Assembly (NCBI RefSeq): GCF_016811915.1
Contig: NZ_CP069127.1
Coordinates: forward strand, 560,001-624,000
Source: Brevibacillus choshinensis
Lineage (GTDB): Bacteria; Bacillota; Bacilli; Brevibacillales; Brevibacillaceae
Length of the DNA: 64,000 nucleotides
Direction: 5' to 3'
Shown: positions 36,088 to 45,174 of the stretch, one piece after another
Numbering within the stretch: the first letter of the stretch is position 1
Layout of the letters: each line of letters opens with the position of its first letter
The notes under the pieces: model-generated
Databases searched by the model: none
What the model saw: only the letters and a program-made list of their open reading frames with translations
Told to the model about the DNA's origin: nothing
Program-made: the position numbers and the translations under genes

Positions 36088-37241
36088 ATCCAGATCTGAA
36101 AATTCTTGTCGTTGCCGACTATGATTCGATCAAGAGCTTGTTGAGTGAAGCTCTCAGCCATTTCGGAAATGTCCAATTCACTACGTCGCGTGAAGTCAAA
36201 AAAGAAATCGACCGGATCGCACCTGATGTCGTTTTGATCGTGCAGCCCGAGGATGGATCAGGGGTCGAGCTGGTGCAATACATACAGGGAGAACTTCCGG
36301 AAGGGCTCGTCATTTTCTTGACGGAAAAGCAGGACTTTGGCTTGCTCCGGGATATCATCCGCGCAGGCGCCATCGAGTATATCGTTCTGCCTGACGAACT
36401 GGTGCTGCTCACGGATCGGCTGGACAAAATCGCCGAGCTGGGGCAAACGCAGCAGCGAAAAAAGGGGACGGCTACCTCCGGCAAAGCGTTTGTTCGCGGC
36501 AGAGGAAAAGTGTACTCCTTTTACAGCGGGAAAGGCGGATGCGGGCGCACGCAGCTGGCGACCGGCTTTGCGCAGGCACTCAAGCTGGAATCGACTGCAC
36601 GCGTTCTTTTAATCGATTTGAATCTTCAGTATGGCGGGGTGGAGACCTTTTTCTCTCTGGACTCGAGTCGTACACTTGCCGATCTGGTCCCGGTCATGAA
36701 TGAGATGAATGAAAATCACATTCGCAATGTTTCCCTTCGCGAGACGCATTCCAAGCTGGAGGTGCTGGCGAGCCCGCGCGATGCCGAAACAGCGGAAAAC
36801 ATCTCGGAGGAGTTCATCACCAGGCTCATTCGAGCGAGTCGACGCAGCTACGACTTCGTGATCATCGATCTGCCTACCCATATGAATGAACTGACGTACA
36901 CGGCGCTGGAGGAATCGGACTTCATCTACTATGTGATGAATCTGGATACGCCGTCTGTCCAAATCTATCGGCTGACCGAAGAACTGTTCAGAAGACTGCG
37001 AATCGATACGGAAGGACGGCTCGAGGTCGTGGTCAACCAGGTCGGCAGGGATAACGAGCTGACCGTTTCCGATCTGAAGGGACTGATCCAGGCTCCGATC
37101 TCAGCCCAAATCAGCCGTGATCATAAAGGTATCCAGGCTGCAGTGAATCAGGGACAGCCCTTGCAGCGGGAGGCCAACGAGAAGAAGCTGATCCCGGCAG
37201 CGAAAGAAATACGAAAATGGGTACTGACCAAGCTGTCGTAG
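36084..37241 (+). CDS. cpaE: Pilus assembly ATPase-like protein CpaE/TadZ
   Basis: 385 residues: a receiver-like N-terminal domain (about 5-115) and a ParA/MinD-type domain. The deviant Walker A reads GKGGCGRTQ at 149-157, with Arg155 where the family has the P-loop Lys, so nucleotide hydrolysis may be weak or lost. TadZ/CpaE proteins position the secretion machine at the membrane. Walker B-like VLLIDLNLQYGG follows. Confidence 0.88.
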   Translation: MNPDLKILVVADYDSIKSLLSEALSHFGNVQFTTSREVKKEIDRIAPDVVLIVQPEDGSGVELVQYIQGELPEGLVIFLTEKQDFGLLRDIIRAGAIEYIVLPDELVLLTDRLDKIAELGQTQQRKKGTATSGKAFVRGRGKVYSFYSGKGGCGRTQLATGFAQALKLESTARVLLIDLNLQYGGVETFFSLDSSRTLADLVPVMNEMNENHIRNVSLRETHSKLEVLASPRDAETAENISEEFITRLIRASRRSYDFVIIDLPTHMNELTYTALEESDFIYYVMNLDTPSVQIYRLTEELFRRLRIDTEGRLEVVVNQVGRDNELTVSDLKGLIQAPISAQISRDHKGIQAAVNQGQPLQREANEKKLIPAAKEIRKWVLTKLS

Positions 37242-37254
37242 GAGGGAGATTGCC

Positions 37255-38631
37255 ATGGCGTTGTTCAGGCGAAAAGAAGAGAAGCACATCGCGACAGAAG
37301 AAGCCCCGCGCCCGGTAGCGGCTCCTGCGTATCACAATCCGTACATCGATGAGCTGGCGGAGCATTACAAGTCAAGGCTTTTGCGAGAGACCAATCTGGA
37401 GCGGCTGACGAGTCTCGCCTCAGGAGAAATGCGTCTCGCGATCGAGCGCATGGTTTCTCAGTACATGTCAGAAGAGAAGGTCGTCATCCCGCGCAATGAA
37501 AAGGAAGTGCTGCTGACGCGTCTGATCAATGAGTCGGTAGGATTAGGGCCTTTGGAGCCGCTGCTCGCTGACCCGGATATTACCGAAATCTCGATCAATG
37601 GCCATCAGGAAGTGTACATCGAGAAAAAAGGCAGGCTGGAGCTGACCGATTTGAAGTTTCGCGATGAGGAGCACCTTCGCCATATCGTAGACCGGATCGT
37701 AGCCCCGCTCGGCCGCAGGATTGACGAGAGCTCGCCGATGGTCGATGCCAGGCTGAAGGACGGCAGCCGTGTGAACGCGGTCATTCCGCCGATCAGTCTG
37801 AATGGGACGCTCGTCTCGATCCGGAAATTCCGCAAAGACCCGTATTCCATGGCGGATCTGATGAAGTTCGGGTCGTTTGATGGAGCGATGTGCCGCTTTT
37901 TGCAGGCCATCGTAGAAGCAAAGATGAACGTGCTCATCTCCGGAGGAACAGGGAGCGGGAAGACAACGCTGCTCAATGCCGTATCGCGCTCGATTCCTTC
38001 CTATGAAAGGGTCATTACGATTGAAGACTCGGCGGAGCTCAAGCTGGATCGCTCCAACTGCATCGGGCTGGAGGCGCGTCCGCCCAACATGGAGGGAAGA
38101 GGCGAGATCACGATTCGGCATCTGGTGAAGAACTCGCTGCGGATGCGGCCGGATCGCATTATCGTCGGTGAGGTTCGCGGTGCAGAGGCATTTGACATGC
38201 TGCAGGCGATGAATACCGGTCACGAAGGGTCGCTTACGACGGTCCACGCCAATTCCCCGCAAGACGCTTTTACCAGGCTGGAAGGGATGGTCGTCATGGC
38301 GGGAATGGATCTGCCTTCTTCCATTATCCGCGAGTACATCGTGAGTGCTCTGGACTTTATCGTGCAGGTCACACGGCTCTCGGACGGGACGCGCAAAATG
38401 ATGTCCATCTCGGAAGTATTCACAGGACCAGACAAGCAAGTGGTCGTAAACGAGATATTTCGCTTCCAGCGGATCGGGATGGGCAAAAAGGGGGAAGTGC
38501 TGGGGTATTTCACTCCTACGGGCAAGGTTCCCCAGAGTCTGGAGCGGCTGCGGATGTTTGGAATCGAACTGGAAGAATCCATGTTTACGATGGGCGAGGT
38601 GAACAAGCGTGAGCATCTCTATCCTGTTTAG
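37255..38631 (+). CDS. cpaF: Pilus secretion ATPase CpaF/TadA
   Basis: 458 residues of the type II/IV secretion ATPase family that powers Tad pilus assembly and retraction. Walker A GGTGSGKT is at 230-237, the Asp box in [11 protein letters not shown], Walker B in [12 protein letters not shown] and the His box in [16 protein letters not shown] behind AGGAGGGAG. The last 23 bases overlap the TadB gene. Confidence 0.94.
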   Translation: MALFRRKEEKHIATEEAPRPVAAPAYHNPYIDELAEHYKSRLLRETNLERLTSLASGEMRLAIERMVSQYMSEEKVVIPRNEKEVLLTRLINESVGLGPLEPLLADPDITEISINGHQEVYIEKKGRLELTDLKFRDEEHLRHIVDRIVAPLGRRIDESSPMVDARLKDGSRVNAVIPPISLNGTLVSIRKFRKDPYSMADLMKFGSFDGAMCRFLQAIVEAKMNVLISGGTGSGKTTLLNAVSRSIPSYERVITIEDSAELKLDRSNCIGLEARPPNMEGRGEITIRHLVKNSLRMRPDRIIVGEVRGAEAFDMLQAMNTGHEGSLTTVHANSPQDAFTRLEGMVVMAGMDLPSSIIREYIVSALDFIVQVTRLSDGTRKMMSISEVFTGPDKQVVVNEIFRFQRIGMGKKGEVLGYFTPTGKVPQSLERLRMFGIELEESMFTMGEVNKREHLYPV

Positions 38632-39535
38632 TCTCTCTGTGCTGCTCGCGATCTGGGGGATGTACGAATACCTCGGCTACCGTGCGAAAAAGACGGAGTG
38701 GAAAAAACGCACGGAAGAGTGGTACGACATCAAATCCAAACGGAAGAGCTTCATCATTGTGTGGGGAGACCGCTTTGACCGCACCCCTCACGCAAAAGAA
38801 GTCCAGCAAAAGCTGGTTCGCGCCAATATTGCGCTGGCTCCGTCCGAGTATTATGGCATTCTGCTCATCGGCGCGATGGGAGTGGCTTTCTTTCTCAACA
38901 ACGTGGTAGGCTTGCATGCTCCTTACAATCTGGTGGGTGGCGCAGCATGCATGTACATTGCCCAAAACCTGATGTTCATCGTGCGCCGCAACAAATACCA
39001 GGAACGACTGAACGACCAGCTGTCAGACGTATGCCGATTGCTAGCCAATTCCTTGCGGGCAGGCATGACCCTCTCACAGGGAATCGAGCTGGTGGCCAAA
39101 GAGATTCCGCAGCCGGCTGGGCAGGAATTCAGCCGCATGGCGCGTGAGCTGCAATTGGGCGTCAGCTTCGACCGGGCCCTGACAGATATGGAAAAACGCA
39201 TTCCAACGAGAGATTTTCGGATCTTCGCCGCTACGCTGTTCATCCAACGGCGAGCAGGGGGCAATCTGAGCGAAGTGCTCCAGGAGATGGCGGAGACTCT
39301 GGAGGATCGCCGCATCGTCAATCAGGAGATCAAGACCATGACGGCTGAGCAGCGATACGTGTCGATTCTTGTCCCCATTATGCCGATTGCTCTCGTGCTG
39401 ATGATGAACACGATGAATGAAGGCTTCATCGATCCGCTGTTTTCGGGATTCGGCCTTGTTCTATTGGGCTTCTTCATCGTCGGTACCGTGCTTTCCTACG
39501 TGCTGGTCAAAAAAGTCACCAACATAAAGGTGTGA
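38609..39535 (+). CDS. tadB: Tad pilus membrane platform protein TadB
   Basis: 308 residues with N-terminal helices, a cytoplasmic T2SSF domain (LLANSLRAGMTLSQGIELVAKEIP...ALTDMEKRIPTRDFRIFAATLFIQ) and two C-terminal helices. It forms the inner-membrane platform with TadC. The GTG start at 38609 lies inside cpaF. Confidence 0.91.
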   Translation: MSISILFSLSVLLAIWGMYEYLGYRAKKTEWKKRTEEWYDIKSKRKSFIIVWGDRFDRTPHAKEVQQKLVRANIALAPSEYYGILLIGAMGVAFFLNNVVGLHAPYNLVGGAACMYIAQNLMFIVRRNKYQERLNDQLSDVCRLLANSLRAGMTLSQGIELVAKEIPQPAGQEFSRMARELQLGVSFDRALTDMEKRIPTRDFRIFAATLFIQRRAGGNLSEVLQEMAETLEDRRIVNQEIKTMTAEQRYVSILVPIMPIALVLMMNTMNEGFIDPLFSGFGLVLLGFFIVGTVLSYVLVKKVTNIKV

Positions 39536-39539
39536 GAAA

Positions 39540-40478
39540 ATGGACGCCCTGATCATCACGAGTATGTTCTTGTTTCTGCTGTTCTTTTTGATCTTTTTGA
39601 AAGAAGCCTATCGGTTTTCAGTCGAAAGGGAGAAGCTGATCGCCCACGTCCATGACGCGACTGGCAACAAGGTCTACGATGTGCGAAAGCGGGAGACCTC
39701 CTCGCAAAAGTGGCTCAAGCGGATGCTCTCCTACAGTGATGACTACGCGGCACTTGGACAGCGCATCAATTTTTTCAGTGAGTCGCACGAGGTGGAGGAG
39801 TGGCTGCTGAAGGCGGGCCGTCCGCTCGATCTGACAGTGGCCCGGTTCCAAGGGGCTAAAATCCTGCTCGCCCTGCTCGGTTTTATCGCAGGAACGGCGT
39901 TTTTCATACTGGGATTTCCCTTCGCGCAGTTTGGCTTGATCATTTGGCCGCTAGCCGGCTACTTCCTGCCCATTATCCTGCTGAAAAGAAAAGCGAGAGA
40001 GCGGCAAAACCAGCTGCGCTACGACCTTCCGGAATTTCTCGATACAGTAAGCGTCACCCTTCAGGCGGGGGTAAGCCTTGATCAGGCGCTGCGCGATGTC
40101 ATCCAGTTTTTCCACGGACCGCTGCGGGAGGAATTCTCCCGTTTCAATCAAGAGCTCGATCTGGGGGTCCCGCGAGAGAAAGCGTATGAGCAGCTGCTGC
40201 GACGCAATGACAATCCGGAGTTTCAGATGCTGATCAAGGCGCTGATCCAGGGGATGAGGCTCGGGGTTCCGATCGCCGTCACCTTTAAAATCCAATCGGA
40301 AAACATGCGCCGCATTCGCAAGGAACTAATCAAGGAAAAAGCGGCGAAGGCTTCGCCAAAAGTGACGCTGATCACGACATTTGTCGTCGCTCCGACCGCT
40401 ATCATGCTCATTGGCGGCCTAATGGTGCTCAACATCATGGAGAACGTAGACATGTTTTCCAGCCTGTTTGGAAAATAG
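39540..40478 (+). CDS. tadC: Tad pilus membrane platform protein TadC
   Basis: 312 residues, same plan as TadB, with the T2SSF core DLPEFLDTVSVTLQAGVSLDQALRDV and C-terminal helices. It starts five bases after tadB. Confidence 0.91.
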   Translation: MDALIITSMFLFLLFFLIFLKEAYRFSVEREKLIAHVHDATGNKVYDVRKRETSSQKWLKRMLSYSDDYAALGQRINFFSESHEVEEWLLKAGRPLDLTVARFQGAKILLALLGFIAGTAFFILGFPFAQFGLIIWPLAGYFLPIILLKRKARERQNQLRYDLPEFLDTVSVTLQAGVSLDQALRDVIQFFHGPLREEFSRFNQELDLGVPREKAYEQLLRRNDNPEFQMLIKALIQGMRLGVPIAVTFKIQSENMRRIRKELIKEKAAKASPKVTLITTFVVAPTAIMLIGGLMVLNIMENVDMFSSLFGK

Positions 40479-40492
40479 TAGGAATCCCTTTG

Positions 40493-40503
40493 AAGGAGGT
40501 GAT
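40493..40503 (+). promoter_or_regulatory. Isolated extended Shine-Dalgarno before flp
   Basis: AAGGAGGTGAT is an 11-base perfect complement to the 16S rRNA 3' end, about 75 bases before the flp start. The only nearby ATG (40502) overlaps it and cannot be used. The flp gene has its own site AGGGGAG. The arrangement resembles the STAB-SD of cry3A, where an untranslated Shine-Dalgarno protects mRNA from 5' decay. A 26-codon frame from 40502 ends at the flp start codon. Confidence 0.55.
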
Positions 40504-40578
40504 GCCCCTCGGAAGGAAGGATATATCGAAAATGGTGTTAATTGGCGAAAAAATGAGAAGAATGAGGGGAGTAATAAT

Positions 40579-40785
40579 ATGATGACAAACATGATGCAAA
40601 ACCTGTATGCAAAGGTAACGACTTCGCTGAACAACCAGAGAGGGGCACAAGCCATTGAATGGATCGCATTGGCAGGGGTCGTGCTGGCCGTATTTGCTGC
40701 CATCCAAACCGTATTCAAGGGCGATACGGCAGTCGGAAAAGCGGTTTCCGACACGCTCTCCAGCATCATTGGAAAACTGGACTGA
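40579..40785 (+). CDS. flp: Flp-type major pilin
   Basis: 68 residues from the ATG at 40579 behind AGGGGAG; the longer open frame to 40468 overlaps tadC and is rejected. The prepilin site NNQRG|AQAIEWIALAGVV has Gly at -1 and Glu at +5, followed by a hydrophobic helix, the pattern of Flp pilins processed by TadV. Strong signals around it (an isolated Shine-Dalgarno before, a stable hairpin after) fit a highly expressed gene inside the operon. Confidence 0.92.
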   Translation: MMTNMMQNLYAKVTTSLNNQRGAQAIEWIALAGVVLAVFAAIQTVFKGDTAVGKAVSDTLSSIIGKLD

Positions 40786-40793
40786 TTCTTTTG

Positions 40794-40839
40794 GCAGGTG
40801 CCGGTGATAGGGGGATACTCAGATCGCCGGCACCCCTGC
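40794..40839 (+). other. Stable hairpin after flp
   Basis: GCAGGTGCCGGTGAT pairs with ATCGCCGGCACCCCTGC through 15 base pairs and a two-base bulge. No T-tract follows, so it is more likely an mRNA-stabilising or processing hairpin than a terminator. Confidence 0.7.
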
Positions 40840-40885
40840 TTCACATACATAACCGTAGAAATCAACAGCAGGGAGGGTATTTCGC

Positions 40886-42316
40886 TTGAAACGTATCAAG
40901 CCATTCATACTGGCTGTCCTGATTCCTGGCTTATTGCTTCTGCATGCTTGCTCTTCGGAGACAACGACGCCGACACCGCCAGCAGCGACTACGGAGCCCG
41001 CCCAGCCAGCGGGTACAGACAAGGGGAATGGACTGCAGCCGCATGAGCAGACTGCCCAAGAGCCTAGCAGGGATGAGAAGCTGGAGGCTCTGAAGGCTCT
41101 GATTCCGGACAGCGTGCCGAAAATCCCGGAGACCACCGAGGAATTTTACACGCAATTGCCTGGGCGTTATTCCGGCATTCTATACGGCGAGAAAGATGAA
41201 GAAATCGAAGAGATTCTCAAACAGTTTCCCGTTATCGATAACCCGGATCAGGAAACGATCGAGCTCTATTATCGCGCCCTGCTGGGACTGTTCGCGGAGG
41301 ATTATCCGGATCCACAGGACATCATCGACCAAATCAAGCTGGCTTCCTTTGGGAGTCCGGAAATCGATGATCCTCGCTTCAAGTTCAAAGAGCAATACAA
41401 CGTGGAGATTCTGCTCGATGCGAGCGGCAGCATGGCGGCAAATGTGAATGGACAGACCAAAATGGAAGCAGCCAAAAAGGCCATTCAAGCTTTTGCCGAA
41501 TCCTTGCCGGAAAAAGCGAATGTTGCCCTGAGGGTGTACGGACATAAAGGCAGCGGCAAGGATTCGGATAAAGCCCTATCCTGCGGGAGCAGCGAGCTGG
41601 TCTACCAGCTCCAGTCTTACCAGGCCAACGGACTTTCGGCTGCGATGAATCAATTCAAGCCGACGGGGTGGACACCGCTCGCATTGGCCATGCAGCAGGC
41701 CCAAAATGACCTGGGCAAGTTCAAAGGCGACAAAAACACGAACATCATCTACCTGGTCAGCGACGGGATTGAGACGTGCGGCGGAGATCCCGTCGCAGTG
41801 GCGAAGCAATTGAGCGGCTCAGACATCACCCCCATCGTAAACGTGGTGGGCTTTGGCGTGGACGGAGAAGGGCAGAAGCAGCTGAAGGAAGTAGCCAAGG
41901 CGGCGGGTGGACGCTATGTGCTGATCCATGACCAGAGTGAACTGGAAAAAGAGTTTAATCGGGCAAAAGAAGTGGCGAACAGATGGAAGGCTTGGAAAAG
42001 CGATGCTTCCTATGAGGCAAACTCCACACATATCTCACGGTCCGTCGATATTTCGGTATTTGCCTATGACTGGAAAGCGATCGCCAGAAATGAAAGCTAC
42101 AATATGAATTCCGCGATCATTTCGCTGGGATATCACAATATCCTGCCCGATTCGATCACAGATGAGCTCGATAAAATCAAGGAGAAACAGGAGGACGCGG
42201 CGCTCGAGCGGGCAGACGAATTGGAAAAGTTCCTGGATACGTTGAACGATAAGTCCTACAAGGAAGCCAAAGAAGCGATCGACAAGCAATTTCAAGCAAA
42301 TGTGAAGACCAATTAA
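40886..42316 (+). CDS. Von Willebrand A domain lipoprotein (first copy)
   Basis: 476 residues from a TTG at 40886, eight bases after CAGGGAGGGT. The lipobox LLHAC puts lipidated Cys at 22; a Thr/Pro-rich linker follows. A conserved pre-VWA module (LYYRALLGLFAEDY, KLASFGSPEI) leads into the VWA domain with an intact MIDAS: DASGS at 178-182, a Thr in PTGWTPL and Asp in VSDGIETCGGDP. A helical C-terminal part of about 120 residues ends the protein. The gene lies between flp and the repeat protein in the Tad operon and has a paralogue at 46306. A surface adhesin or assembly factor of the pilus is likely but not proven. Confidence 0.88.
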   Translation: MKRIKPFILAVLIPGLLLLHACSSETTTPTPPAATTEPAQPAGTDKGNGLQPHEQTAQEPSRDEKLEALKALIPDSVPKIPETTEEFYTQLPGRYSGILYGEKDEEIEEILKQFPVIDNPDQETIELYYRALLGLFAEDYPDPQDIIDQIKLASFGSPEIDDPRFKFKEQYNVEILLDASGSMAANVNGQTKMEAAKKAIQAFAESLPEKANVALRVYGHKGSGKDSDKALSCGSSELVYQLQSYQANGLSAAMNQFKPTGWTPLALAMQQAQNDLGKFKGDKNTNIIYLVSDGIETCGGDPVAVAKQLSGSDITPIVNVVGFGVDGEGQKQLKEVAKAAGGRYVLIHDQSELEKEFNRAKEVANRWKAWKSDASYEANSTHISRSVDISVFAYDWKAIARNESYNMNSAIISLGYHNILPDSITDELDKIKEKQEDAALERADELEKFLDTLNDKSYKEAKEAIDKQFQANVKTN

Positions 42317-42373
42317 TTCGGGGCCCAAAAACACTTTATTACCTTGAGAATACTTGGCGGGGAGGTTCATATC

Positions 42374-43564
42374 GTGAGGAGCCGGTTTATTCGTCCCATT
42401 TTGGCTGGGACCTTCGCTTTTTTCCTTCTGCTGTTGCACTGCTTCCCGATCATCGTCATGGCGGAAAGCACACTACCCGTACCGAATCTGCAGGCGCCCA
42501 ATTATCAGCCTCCCGATCTGCAGGCACCGGAATGGGAGACGCCCGATCTGCAGGCCCCGGAGTGGGAAACGCCAAAGCTGGAGTCACCGCAGTGGGATAC
42601 GCCGCAATTGCAAGCGCCGAATCAGGGAGTACCGAATCTGCAAGCGCCAAACCAAGGCGTACCCAACCTGCAGGCACCGAATCAAGGAATTCCAGAGCTG
42701 AACGGGCCGAATTGGAATATTCCCGAGCTGCAGGCACCCAATATACAAGCTCCGAATGGGCAGACGCCCGAACTGCAGGCGCCCGACAGAAACGTGGTGC
42801 CGCATCAGCCCGCGGACTTGTCTACGGACCCCCAATCACCGGAGCCCTTTAGCGAGAAAAAAGAATACGACATCATGAAGCTGTCCATCAAAGACATGAT
42901 GGGAGGGACCTTGACGTATTCCGCCGATCTGATTCAGCAGGGAGAAGTGGACCTGCGCACCGGTGCGGGAAAATACGGATTCTTTCTGCTGCAGGTGGGG
43001 CTGAAGGGTGTGGATATCGCTGCAAAGGACACACCCTTGGGCAATGTGACGAGCCTGACTCTCGATGGCTTGGACGCCAAAGGAGCATATGACAGCTATC
43101 GTTTTGTCCTGCAGCAAAACCCGCTGAACACAGGGGCAAACATCAACACGCTCGGATCTTTTTCCAACGCAGCCAACGCGGCGAATCAAGTAAGAGTCCC
43201 GGGCCTTGTTGCGGGTCTGAATGTCGGGGTCGCCGCCATCAGCCTGCCTTTCGACACCTATGAAACGTTCAGCAAATTCGGTCAGGCGTTTGACAGCGGC
43301 CTCAGTGAGGATAAGCAAAACGAAAAGTTCGTAGACGGGGTCGGGGCCCTGGGCAGCACGCTCATGGATGCCGGAGTGATCGCTTCCGTGATACCGGGAG
43401 GACAGACGGTGGCCGGCGTGCTGGTGATTACCGGAGGCATTCTCTGGGGAGTGAGCAAGCTGGTCAAGTGGAGCGACAAGCTTTCGAAGGGCGCGGTTTC
43501 CCGAGGGATTCGGGATGGAATCGGCAAAGCGGTAGGATGGATGAAGTCCATATTTTCACACTAA
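42374..43564 (+). CDS. Secreted decapeptide-repeat protein of the Tad locus
   Basis: 396 residues from a GTG at 42374 behind GGGGAGG; a TTG at 42344 in the same frame lacks a ribosome binding site. Signal peptide to about residue 33 (FAFFLLLLHCFPIIVMA), then about 100 residues of tandem LQAPxxxxPx decapeptides, a Pro/Gln linker and a domain of about 240 residues ending in Gly-rich hydrophobic stretches (GVIASVIPGGQTVAGVLVITGGILWGVSK). I do not recognise the C-terminal domain. The repeats should form an extended Pro-rich stalk, possibly crossing the cell wall. Function unknown; context suggests the pilus. Confidence 0.8.
   Translation: MRSRFIRPILAGTFAFFLLLLHCFPIIVMAESTLPVPNLQAPNYQPPDLQAPEWETPDLQAPEWETPKLESPQWDTPQLQAPNQGVPNLQAPNQGVPNLQAPNQGIPELNGPNWNIPELQAPNIQAPNGQTPELQAPDRNVVPHQPADLSTDPQSPEPFSEKKEYDIMKLSIKDMMGGTLTYSADLIQQGEVDLRTGAGKYGFFLLQVGLKGVDIAAKDTPLGNVTSLTLDGLDAKGAYDSYRFVLQQNPLNTGANINTLGSFSNAANAANQVRVPGLVAGLNVGVAAISLPFDTYETFSKFGQAFDSGLSEDKQNEKFVDGVGALGSTLMDAGVIASVIPGGQTVAGVLVITGGILWGVSKLVKWSDKLSKGAVSRGIRDGIGKAVGWMKSIFSH
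42488..42787 (+). repeat. Tandem LQAPxxxxPx decapeptide repeats
   Basis: Eight consecutive 30-bp units encode LQAPNYQPPD, LQAPEWETPD, LQAPEWETPK, LESPQWDTPQ, LQAPNQGVPN (twice), LQAPNQGIPE and LNGPNWNIPE, followed by an irregular 15-residue unit and a final LQAPD. Pro recurs at positions 4 and 9. The two LQAPNQGVPN units differ by silent changes, so they are not a very recent duplication. Confidence 0.92.
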
Positions 43565-43579
43565 CGGAGGTCTCGTCCG

Positions 43580-44434
43580 ATGAAAGTGACAGAAACGGCA
43601 CCGGTCCGAGCGCAGATCGACAAATACAAGCGCTTCCTGGAAAAATCGCAGCTGTTCAACCATGCGGCCAAAATCAACGATCGACTTTACTACAACGTAC
43701 AGTACTGGAAGTGGGGAAAGAGCGAGGCAGCCGGTTACCTCATCCTGAGGCCGGACGGAGAAGAGGTGCCGCGGGAAGAAGCGGTGCCGGTACTGCGCTT
43801 GTTCATGCTGCATAATGTGGCTGCACACGAATTGAACAAAGAGCTGGCACAGGCGAAAGACAAACCCGTCTGGATGTACACGGAAAAACGGGATCATCTG
43901 CAAGCTTTGCAGCCCCATTACGAGGATCAAACGGACGAAACCATCCGTAATGACATGAAGAGTCTCATCGATGTATGCCAGTACGTGATAGAAACGCGGG
44001 ATCAGCTCCAAGCTCTCTACGACAAAGGGGTCGAGTCGCTGAATCATGTGCTGAGGGTGGGCTATGTCGCTCCCGAAGACAAAAAGGACCTGGACGATTT
44101 GTTCCACGAGGCGAATTACAAGCTCTACGTAGGATTGCGCAGACAAGCAGAAATCAGGGAATCGGTCGATCGACTGGCTGCGTTCCTGCAAAATGTCGAA
44201 GTGCCGCTTCCTGGCGAGCTGAAGGCCAAGCGCAAGAAATTGATTGATTTGCTTGACTCCTACAGAGATAAAAAGCTGAGAGCCACGAATGACGAATCCA
44301 TCGAGGGATTCGAGGCTGTTGCGTCGGGGCGGCCCGTCCCCTTTGAATCCAGGGAACAGCTGATAGACGCGTTTGAAAAGAAAAAGGAATATCATTTTCA
44401 GAGCAAGATCGTGCCCATTATTCGAAACTCGTAA
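43580..44434 (+). CDS. Protein of unknown function in the Tad locus
   Basis: 284 residues, no signal peptide or membrane helix, rich in charged residues and likely mostly helical (KLIDLLDSYRDKKLRATNDE, YDKGVESLNHVLRVGYV). I do not recognise a family. RBS ACGGAGG precedes the ATG, and the spacing to its neighbours (15 and 28 bases) puts it in the operon. A cytoplasmic partner of the pilus machine is a guess from position. Confidence 0.8.
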   Translation: MKVTETAPVRAQIDKYKRFLEKSQLFNHAAKINDRLYYNVQYWKWGKSEAAGYLILRPDGEEVPREEAVPVLRLFMLHNVAAHELNKELAQAKDKPVWMYTEKRDHLQALQPHYEDQTDETIRNDMKSLIDVCQYVIETRDQLQALYDKGVESLNHVLRVGYVAPEDKKDLDDLFHEANYKLYVGLRRQAEIRESVDRLAAFLQNVEVPLPGELKAKRKKLIDLLDSYRDKKLRATNDESIEGFEAVASGRPVPFESREQLIDAFEKKKEYHFQSKIVPIIRNS

Positions 44435-44462
44435 GGTTGGATGAGGCAGGGAGGGAGAAGCC

Positions 44463-45170
44463 ATGAATCCGATGAAAGCAAGCATCCATTTTTACGCGCG
44501 AAATATAGAATCGCTGCTTTTGCTGTCCACCGTCATCGTGCTGCCTTTCTTGATCGTGCACAACATGACGCTCAACTACGTGAATTTCCTGGCTGCCATC
44601 ACGGGAGCCAAGGTCGTGTCCAGCTTTTTCAATCTATTTTTGCTTCTGCTGTTTTTGATGGTCGTACAAATCCCGTTTGCGCAGTTCGTGTTAAGCGACC
44701 TGGAAGGAGAGGAGCGTCCGCTGCGCAAGGCATTCCGGGCATTCGCCGAGCATGGCTTTGCGGTCTTCCTGTTTGGCATCGTCTATGTGCTGGCGGTATG
44801 CACGGGGATGCTTCTCTTTGTGATCCCGGGATTGATCTTGCTTATGCTGTTTTACCTCACCCCCTATTTGGTCGTGATGAAAGGAAAATCGCCATGGCGA
44901 TGCCTGCGTATGGCTTTGGATATGGGAAAGAAGCATTTTGTCCAAATCTTTGGGCTGCTGATGTTGGCAAGCGCGATCGAATGGGTGATCAGCCTGGTGG
45001 GACTCTATTCAGTCACTTTCATCACGACCAGCTTCGGAGCTGTATTTTTCACGCAATTGCTGTTGAACCTGATCCTGTTTCCCTTTGTGGCGATCCTGTT
45101 CACGATGTATACCTACAAATGGAGTACAGAGCGGGAGAGGGTGGAGGACGTTTTGGCACTGGAGGGATGA
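44463..45170 (+). CDS. Polytopic membrane protein of unknown function
   Basis: 235 residues with about six hydrophobic helices (for example LLLLSTVIVLPFLIV, FNLFLLLLFLMVVQIPF, FVIPGLILLMLFYLTPYLVV) and the loop ALDMGKKHFVQIFGL. The pattern resembles the DUF975/GDPD-membrane-domain type, but I cannot assign it. It lies four bases before tadE. Confidence 0.8.
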   Translation: MNPMKASIHFYARNIESLLLLSTVIVLPFLIVHNMTLNYVNFLAAITGAKVVSSFFNLFLLLLFLMVVQIPFAQFVLSDLEGEERPLRKAFRAFAEHGFAVFLFGIVYVLAVCTGMLLFVIPGLILLMLFYLTPYLVVMKGKSPWRCLRMALDMGKKHFVQIFGLLMLASAIEWVISLVGLYSVTFITTSFGAVFFTQLLLNLILFPFVAILFTMYTYKWSTERERVEDVLALEG

Positions 45171-45174
45171 TACC

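Noticed and set aside
40502..40582. 26-codon frame between tadC and flp
   Set aside because: Its ATG lies inside the only nearby Shine-Dalgarno, so normal initiation is not possible; kept only as a note to the isolated Shine-Dalgarno.
42488..42787. CRISPR-like array
   Set aside because: The 30-bp periodicity encodes decapeptides in one open frame; there are no spacers of unrelated sequence and no cas genes.
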